From contig CAJXEC010000004.1 of NCBI GenBank assembly GCA_913052165.1, positions 1-59,261 on the forward strand: DNA of 59,261 nucleotides, read 5' to 3'. Source of the DNA: an uncultured Rhodospirillaceae bacterium. GTDB lineage: Bacteria; Pseudomonadota; Alphaproteobacteria; MPNO01; UBA2964. This document shows, piece by piece, positions 54,383 to 59,261 of this stretch. How positions within the stretch are numbered: position 1 is the stretch's first letter; every line of letters begins with the position of its first letter. Made by a program: the position numbers and the translations under genes. A model generated the notes under the pieces. The model ran no database searches and was not told where the DNA came from. It was given only the letters and a program-made list of their open reading frames with translations.

Positions 54383-55617
54383 ATGACTGCAAAAGTGGAC
54401 CGGCGCATGAAGCGCTGGCAGGAACAAAGGTGGATTTTGGATGCCGTTATCAGGACTGTCGGTGTGGATTGGGACCAGGGACGCATCCGATTATGAGCGC
54501 TCCGGTAGCACCCGCTGGTGTGCCAGAATTTCGAGCTGCCGGCGATCGAGTTAAGAAAGTCAGCGATTTTGCCAGAGAATTCAACACTGCGGCAAAAAAG
54601 AGAGAAGCTAAAGCCCTCGCTTTTGAACAAGCAGGGCGCACCATAGCGGCAAGAGAGAGTTACCTCACCGCCTCGCTCTTATGGGCTACCGCCCGATGGC
54701 CGATCTTTGAGGTCGACAAGGAACTAATCGAGCAAGAAGAGCGGATGAACCATTTCTATAAAAAGTACATCGAGTACGCAAACAGACCCATAGAAATAGT
54801 CAGGATCCCTCTCGAGGGAGAGGAGTAACACGCATATTTGCATTTACCTCGTGAGCCCGAGGCAGGGGAGACTTTCCCCTGCATCATAAATATTCCTGGA
54901 ATGGATAGCTGCAAAGAGAGTCGTGTCTCGATGTATGGAGATGCCTACCTTGAGCGCGGGATAGCTGTTTTATCGATAGATGGTCCAGGCCAAGCGGAGA
55001 GCGTCACCGTTAGAATATACCTTACCGAAAATAATCACATGGATGCAGCAGAAGTGGTCATTGACTGGCTAGAACATCACCCGTTAACAGACTCTCAAAA
55101 AATTGTAGTCCGGGGTTCTAGGTTCGGAACGTACTGGGGTCTGCAATGGGCGGCAGCGTTGGGCAATAGAATAAAAGGTGTCGGGGTTTCAGGGGTTTGC
55201 CATGAACCTGGGTGTAACACCATTTTTAACATGGCATCGCCAAGTTTCAAACTAAGGTATATGTGGATGGCAAATTATGAAGACGAAGCTCAATTTGATG
55301 AATTTGCTAAAAAAATTGACCTTCGACCGTATCTTGGAGAACTAAAATGTCCTGTCCTCATTATGGCTGGTGAGCAGGACCAACTGAGCCCAATTGAGTT
55401 TTCTTATGAAGTTTTTGATCTGATCAAATCCCCCAAAGAAATATGTGTTTATGAAGGGGCGAACCATTCGGTGGCAGACGCCCCTTCCGTAGCAAACGGA
55501 GAGAACCCTCGTACATACTTAGCTGACTGGCTGGCAGAACGCCTTACTGGTACTGAGGTTAAAAGCGTCAAGAGCTTTATAGACTCTACAGGTCGGCGAG
55601 TCGAAAAAGCGGCATAG
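54383..55617 (+). pseudogene. Alpha/beta hydrolase pseudogene (2,6-dihydropseudooxynicotine-hydrolase-like)
   Basis: One alpha/beta hydrolase has been broken into three pieces. A 37-codon start (ATG 54383, after GAGGAGG) reads MKRWQEQRWILDAVIR, ends at TGA 54494-54496, and an ATGA-shifted frame continues (PAGVPEF... to EGEE) until an in-frame TAA at 54826-54828. The same frame resumes through HLPREPEAGETFPCIINIPG. The nucleophile elbow reads GSRFG where the family has GxSFG, so the serine is now Arg (codon AGG at 55120-55122). The acid (GEQDQLSP) and His (GANHSV) remain. Loss of function is likely. Confidence 0.85.
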
Positions 55618-55621
55618 AAAC

Positions 55622-56023
55622 TCAGTTTTGATTACCTGAATAAGCGTACATATCCACAAGCTCTAGTACATTACCATCTGGGTCAGGGAAATATATGCTT
55701 CGGCCCGTAACAACAGCTTTCTCCTTTCTCTCATCAACCAGAATAATCTCTACACCTTTATCCTCTAAAAATTGCAATGAGCTATCAAATTTTTCCGGAT
55801 CGATGTGAAACGCATGATGGGAGTCACGCTGCATTACCGGCGCGATAGTTGTGTCTGTTTTCATCAAAACAACGCAATCTCCGCCCGTATCTAAAAACAC
55901 CATCCCTCTCTCATGATTTGCGTTAAGCAATCGAAACCCGAGTATCTCGGTATAAAACTCTGTGCTCCGACGACTATCTGTAACGGGTATTGTAAAATGG
56001 CACACACCCTTTGTTTCAATCAT
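55622..56023 (-). CDS. VOC family protein (glyoxalase/dioxygenase superfamily)
   Basis: 133 aa, one beta-alpha-beta-beta-beta unit repeated: GVCHFTIPVTDSRRSTEFYT at the N-terminus and ITGR/YFPDPDGNVLELVD at the C-terminus, where the terminal Glu is a typical metal ligand and His4-equivalent (H10 in CHF) may be another. Function ranges from glyoxalase I to resistance proteins; none is supported here. Confidence 0.83.
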   Translation of the reverse strand: MIETKGVCHFTIPVTDSRRSTEFYTEILGFRLLNANHERGMVFLDTGGDCVVLMKTDTTIAPVMQRDSHHAFHIDPEKFDSSLQFLEDKGVEIILVDERKEKAVVTGRSIYFPDPDGNVLELVDMYAYSGNQN

Positions 56024-56084
56024 CAGTGCCCTCCAAATCTGGCTTTTAACCTCTCACAACATAGCAACAAATGACTATCAAGGG

Positions 56085-56753
56085 TCAGCCAGCTAAGCAA
56101 CGGCTTATAAAAGCAGCTCCCAATTTCAGTCCCTCTGGATCAATACCATGGCCAAGACCAGGCCGTCGAAAGGAGCTAATGTCTACCTGATTAGCCCTCA
56201 GCTCTGTCTCCGCAGCGTCCATCATCTCGACAGGAAGTAGGGGGTCTTCCTCACCATGGATTAATATAACCGGAGGACGGGATCTTATTTCTTTTTCCAG
56301 CAATTCTGGTGCCTCTAATCTGCCTGAGTACCCAACTATTGCACCGCACGGGTTTTCTAAGCGCAGCCCTAAATGCAATGAAAGCATTGTCCCTTGAGAA
56401 AATCCGAGAAATACCATTCTCGAAAGATCAAGATCTCGTTTTTCAAGCTCAGCGGTAATATAAGCCTCTACGATTTCAGCCGCGTAGCGAACTGCTTTAA
56501 TCCTATCCTTTCCCTCTTTCTGCCAAACGTCGAACCACTGAAAACCGCCGTAAGAATTACCCTCGCAGGGAAATGGAGCATTAGGCGACAGAAATACCGT
56601 GTCCGGTAATGCTTGCGAAAGAGGCGGTGCGAGCCCGATAAGATCTTCACCATTCGCACCATAACCATGCAACAATAGGACAATAGAGCTCGCAGGCTGT
56701 TTAGAGGCCGGTTCAAACACCGGACCAGACAATTTAGGCAAATCATCAATCAT
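56085..56753 (-). CDS. Alpha/beta hydrolase (phospholipase/carboxylesterase family)
   Basis: 222 aa. The oxyanion/hydrolase elements are LLLHGYGANGEDLIGL (residues about 27-42), nucleophile GFSQG with Ser at about 118, acid GEEDPLLP and His in GLGHGIDPEG. This matches the small carboxylesterase/lysophospholipase family (YpfH/EstB-like). Its start overlaps the glycosylase gene end by four bases. Confidence 0.88.
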   Translation of the reverse strand: MIDDLPKLSGPVFEPASKQPASSIVLLLHGYGANGEDLIGLAPPLSQALPDTVFLSPNAPFPCEGNSYGGFQWFDVWQKEGKDRIKAVRYAAEIVEAYITAELEKRDLDLSRMVFLGFSQGTMLSLHLGLRLENPCGAIVGYSGRLEAPELLEKEIRSRPPVILIHGEEDPLLPVEMMDAAETELRANQVDISSFRRPGLGHGIDPEGLKLGAAFISRCLAG

Positions 56754-57400
56754 TTAGGTTTTCCTCCCCCTCGACGCTTGGGTTTAGATAAATAGTTATG
56801 CCAGAGAATTCTTGCAGCAACTGATCTCCAAGGTCGCCAGCCATCCCCCAGCTCCTCTAAAAGCTCAGCACTAGGTCTTTCATCCAAACCAAACACCTCT
56901 TGAGCGGAGACAACAAGTGCTAAATCTCCAATAGGCCAAATGTCGGGTCGCCGAAGGGCCTCCAGCATGTAAATATCCGCTGTCCATCCTCCTATGCCTT
57001 TTATTTTAGTTAGACACTCACGCACTGAGGCATCATCGAGGGATTGTAGTTTGTCCAGCTTCAGGACACGGTTCAGGACCGCCTTAGCTAAAGTCCTACC
57101 ATATTGAATTTTTTGTCGAGAGAGGCCCGTATCCCTTAGCTGTTGATCTGACAACGTTAAAAAGGCCTCAGGGGATGGCTCCCTGCCAAGCCTCGTGACC
57201 AATTTATTCCAAGCAGCTCTAGCGGACGCCAAAGACACCTGTTGTTCTAATATTAAATAGAGCAAGGTCCTGAAACCTGGCGGTCGATACCAATGCGGGG
57301 GTGGACCTATGCGTGTAACCAAAAGGCGCAGCTTTGCATCCCTTTGACAGAGCTCTGCCACACAGAGATCCAGCTGCTTTTTTGTAATAAGCTTCCTCAA
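56750..57400 (-). CDS. DNA-3-methyladenine glycosylase 2 family (HhH-GPD) protein
   Basis: 216 aa. The helix-hairpin-helix and catalytic loop are in KIKGIGGWTADIYMLEAL and PIGDLALVVSA, where Asp is the catalytic residue. It removes alkylated bases in base excision repair (AlkA-like). The start appears to be TTG at 57400, overlapping the Nudix stop (TTGA), because no in-frame ATG exists near it. Confidence 0.88.
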   Translation of the reverse strand: MRKLITKKQLDLCVAELCQRDAKLRLLVTRIGPPPHWYRPPGFRTLLYLILEQQVSLASARAAWNKLVTRLGREPSPEAFLTLSDQQLRDTGLSRQKIQYGRTLAKAVLNRVLKLDKLQSLDDASVRECLTKIKGIGGWTADIYMLEALRRPDIWPIGDLALVVSAQEVFGLDERPSAELLEELGDGWRPWRSVAARILWHNYLSKPKRRGGGKPK

Positions 57401-58245
57401 TTGTGCAAACCAGCAATGATGTCGAGGAACTCCGGATGGTCAGGACCCAGAATTCCGTGCCTAATGAAAAAATCAATATTGACTAAGGAGCAATTAAATT
57501 TGAAATCCAATGTTTCCGCGCAAATTTTCAGCACCTCTTCCGCTGGCAATAACTCGAAGGATTGGACCTCCCCATCGGTATTTTTGGGGGTAAAATTCTC
57601 AGGCATTTCCATATCAAACACAAACATGACATCCGGTTTAACACCCCCCGAAAAACCGTGACAATATTTAATAGCCCCTACGGAAATGGCTTGGTTTGCA
57701 ATTGACCTTGGAACAGAGGCTTCTTCATAAGCTTCTTTGAGCACATTTTCACGTAGTCCAATGCCAACTGGTTGCCCGCCGGCCACCATATTATCGAGTT
57801 TTCCAGGATAAGTTGCCTTGTCTTGGGCCCTCTGCCCTATCCAAAGATGTACCGAACCTGATTTTTTTATGAAGCCATTTACGTGAATACCGTAGCCTCG
57901 GATCCCAAAACGAGGTACCGCTGCTCTCTCTATTTCAAACAAGGGCTCTCCGTAGAAGCTAGTTCCTACTGCATAAGCCTCATTCCGCCACCCCTCAAAC
58001 CAACCTTTTGCACACAGGTCTCTCGTTACCCGCGCAACGGCTCTCGTCCTATCCTCATAGGTTTTCAGCTCTGAGACGAGCGAAACACCATCGGGGCCAA
58101 ACGAAAACACCTCGGGGTATGCGGCCAGGATTGATGCAAATTTGCCATTCAGCCATCCCACTCGGATACCCCCCGTAAAAAAGGCTAGATATTCGCCCAA
58201 ATTGCCGGCGTTATTGCACTCCTTAATTCTGTCTAAAAGAGACAT
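57397..58245 (-). CDS. Nudix hydrolase with DUF4743 domain
   Basis: 282 aa from the ATG at 58245; the open frame extends 17 codons upstream. The N-terminal DUF4743 (residues about 1-130) precedes a Nudix box, GQPVGIGLRENVLKEAYEEA (about 174-193). Similar plant and fungal proteins are Nudix hydrolases related to thiamine pyrophosphokinase-type regions and act on thiamine-derivative diphosphates, so a house-cleaning role is possible. It is the first gene of three overlapping minus-strand genes (Nudix, glycosylase, carboxylesterase). Confidence 0.85.
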   Translation of the reverse strand: MSLLDRIKECNNAGNLGEYLAFFTGGIRVGWLNGKFASILAAYPEVFSFGPDGVSLVSELKTYEDRTRAVARVTRDLCAKGWFEGWRNEAYAVGTSFYGEPLFEIERAAVPRFGIRGYGIHVNGFIKKSGSVHLWIGQRAQDKATYPGKLDNMVAGGQPVGIGLRENVLKEAYEEASVPRSIANQAISVGAIKYCHGFSGGVKPDVMFVFDMEMPENFTPKNTDGEVQSFELLPAEEVLKICAETLDFKFNCSLVNIDFFIRHGILGPDHPEFLDIIAGLHN

Positions 58246-58325
58246 ACTGACCTTGCTTTCTCCACCTATTACGCGACAAAATGCCAAGCTATTCAAGTAA
58301 AGCGTTCGTGGTCTAAAGTTACAAT

Positions 58326-58514
58326 ATGGTTTTTTCGATTATCCTTGTCATCGCGATGGCGGCAACCCTAATAGTTTTGGTTATGGGAGTTGTCGGAATG
58401 ATCCATCAAGGCCCCTTTAACTCGAAATGGTCTAATCGCTTGATGAGGCTTAGAGTTTTTTTTCAACTGGCAGCTTTAGCGCTATTGGGACTGGCCTTTC
58501 TGTTAGGCACCTAA
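58326..58514 (+). CDS. Twin transmembrane helix small protein (HIG1-like)
   Basis: 62 aa: two membrane helices (residues about 3-25 and 45-61) around a GMIHQGPFNSKWSNRLMRLRV loop (in two pieces). This matches the HIG1-domain twin-helix small proteins of alphaproteobacteria, which often lie near etfBA or cob(I)alamin adenosyltransferase genes. In mitochondria, HIG1 proteins assist respiratory supercomplexes. It is 131 bases before etfB; no adenosyltransferase lies between them. Confidence 0.82.
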   Translation: MVFSIILVIAMAATLIVLVMGVVGMIHQGPFNSKWSNRLMRLRVFFQLAALALLGLAFLLGT

Positions 58515-58645
58515 GTGCAAATCAAGCTTATTTTGCAATGCAAAGTCTCCTTGACAGCTTTAAGCGGAGAGGTAGGTTGGCGTCTTTAAAATGAAAGTCA
58601 GTTTGTGAACATCAAACCAAGACAAAATAGTTGGAGCAGAAAAGC

Positions 58646-59261
58646 ATGAAAATCTTGGTCGCGGTAAAACGGGTCGTTGATTACAATGTAAAAGTCCGTG
58701 TTAAGAGCGATAAGACGGGTGTTGAGCTCGCTAATGTGAAAATGTCTATGAACCCGTTCGATGAAATCGCGGTAGAGGAGGCGATTAGGCTTCGAGAAGC
58801 TGGAACTGCATCAGAGGTAGTCGCTATCTCAATGGGAGAGGCAAAGTGCACCGAAACAATTCGCACTGCGATGGCCATGGGCGCGGACAGGGGGGTCCAT
58901 GTGCTGACCGATGCAGAACTACAACCACTCTCCGTAGCAAAACTTCTTGTGGCCTTGGCGAAAGAAGAGAGACCGGATCTCATCATTCTTGGAAAACAAG
59001 CAATCGATGATGATTGCAGTCAAACTGGCCAAATGGTCGCTGCCTTGCTGAATTGGCCTCAGGGTACCTTCGCATCGAACGTAGCCATCGCGGAGAAGAA
59101 TGTGCATGTCACACGGGAGATTGATGGTGGCCTGGAAATACTCGAGCTGACACTCCCAGCCGTTATTACAACAGATCTGCGGCTCAACGAGCCTAGATAT
59201 GCGTCGCTCCCAAATATTATGAAGGCTAAAAAGAAACCGATAGAAGAATTTAGTCCAGACG
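58646..59261 (+). CDS. etfB: Electron transfer flavoprotein subunit beta (3' end cut by window)
   Basis: About 205 codons from the ATG at 58646, running off the right edge. The start [20 protein letters not shown], then [28 protein letters not shown] (the nucleotide/AMP loop) and the final [20 protein letters not shown] are characteristic of the ETF beta subunit. With EtfA it shuttles electrons from acyl-CoA and other dehydrogenases to ETF:quinone oxidoreductase. A ribosome-binding site (GGAGCAGAAAAGC) precedes it. Confidence 0.95.
   Translation, partial: MKILVAVKRVVDYNVKVRVKSDKTGVELANVKMSMNPFDEIAVEEAIRLREAGTASEVVAISMGEAKCTETIRTAMAMGADRGVHVLTDAELQPLSVAKLLVALAKEERPDLIILGKQAIDDDCSQTGQMVAALLNWPQGTFASNVAIAEKNVHVTREIDGGLEILELTLPAVITTDLRLNEPRYASLPNIMKAKKKPIEEFSPD

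Overview
The window looks like chromosomal DNA of an alphaproteobacterium, most likely a free-living, probably marine, Rhodospirillales-like lineage with moderate GC. This rests on gene order and families: ubiK beside a YbjN-domain gene, lgt / NDUFAF7-type methyltransferase / pgeF / prs / rplY / pth / ychF, a petABC cytochrome bc1 operon, DUF6111 and DUF1285 genes, dsbB-coq7, a twin-helix HIG1-like protein before etfB, and many TRAP transporter genes. No phage, insertion sequence, CRISPR array or rRNA was seen. One tRNA gene (Leu, CAA anticodon) is present. The lineage call is inference; no 16S gene is in the window.

1-23 kb is housekeeping. It holds envelope and lipopolysaccharide genes (hldD, lgt, pgeF), nucleotide and translation genes (prs, rplY, pth, ychF), a dienelactone-hydrolase-like enzyme, petABC on the minus strand, trmL-hemF on the plus strand, and a minus-strand run DUF1285 / CoA pyrophosphatase / DUF6111 / cca. 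Facing that run is a four-gene plus-strand operon: MoxR ATPase, DUF58, a 929-aa BatA/DUF4159 membrane protein and a 689-aa membrane protein with a von Willebrand-like metal-site motif. It is a conserved-looking chaperone/VWA system without a defined client.

23-43 kb is an uptake and catabolism region. It has two paralogous TRAP transporters, a complete branched-chain-type ABC importer (two ATPases, two permeases, one binding protein), a LigF-like glutathione transferase, a crotonase resembling hydroxycinnamoyl-CoA hydratase-lyase, a UbiD-type decarboxylase, a three-subunit molybdenum hydroxylase and a second crotonase. The combination of transporter types and enzymes resembles aromatic acid (p-coumarate/ferulate-like) utilisation, but the crotonase differs at remembered active-site positions, so the true substrate may be different. 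Strong hairpins lie directly after two of the binding-protein genes and before their permease genes, which suggests differential expression within each transport operon.

42-50 kb is mixed accessory DNA: a Zur-type regulator, an AqpS-like aquaporin, a TauE/SafE exporter, a decayed short-chain dehydrogenase pseudogene, two TauD/TfdA-type dioxygenases, a GlcG/HbpS-like protein, a thioesterase and a glycosyltransferase. 50-59 kb returns to conserved genes (tRNA-Leu, YqaA/DedA, dsbB, coq7, HNH nuclease), then a third TfdA-like dioxygenase, a second pseudogene (an alpha/beta hydrolase with a frameshift, an in-frame stop and a lost nucleophile), a VOC protein, a minus-strand overlapping set (Nudix, HhH-GPD glycosylase, carboxylesterase), a small HIG1-like membrane protein and the start of etfB, cut by the window end.
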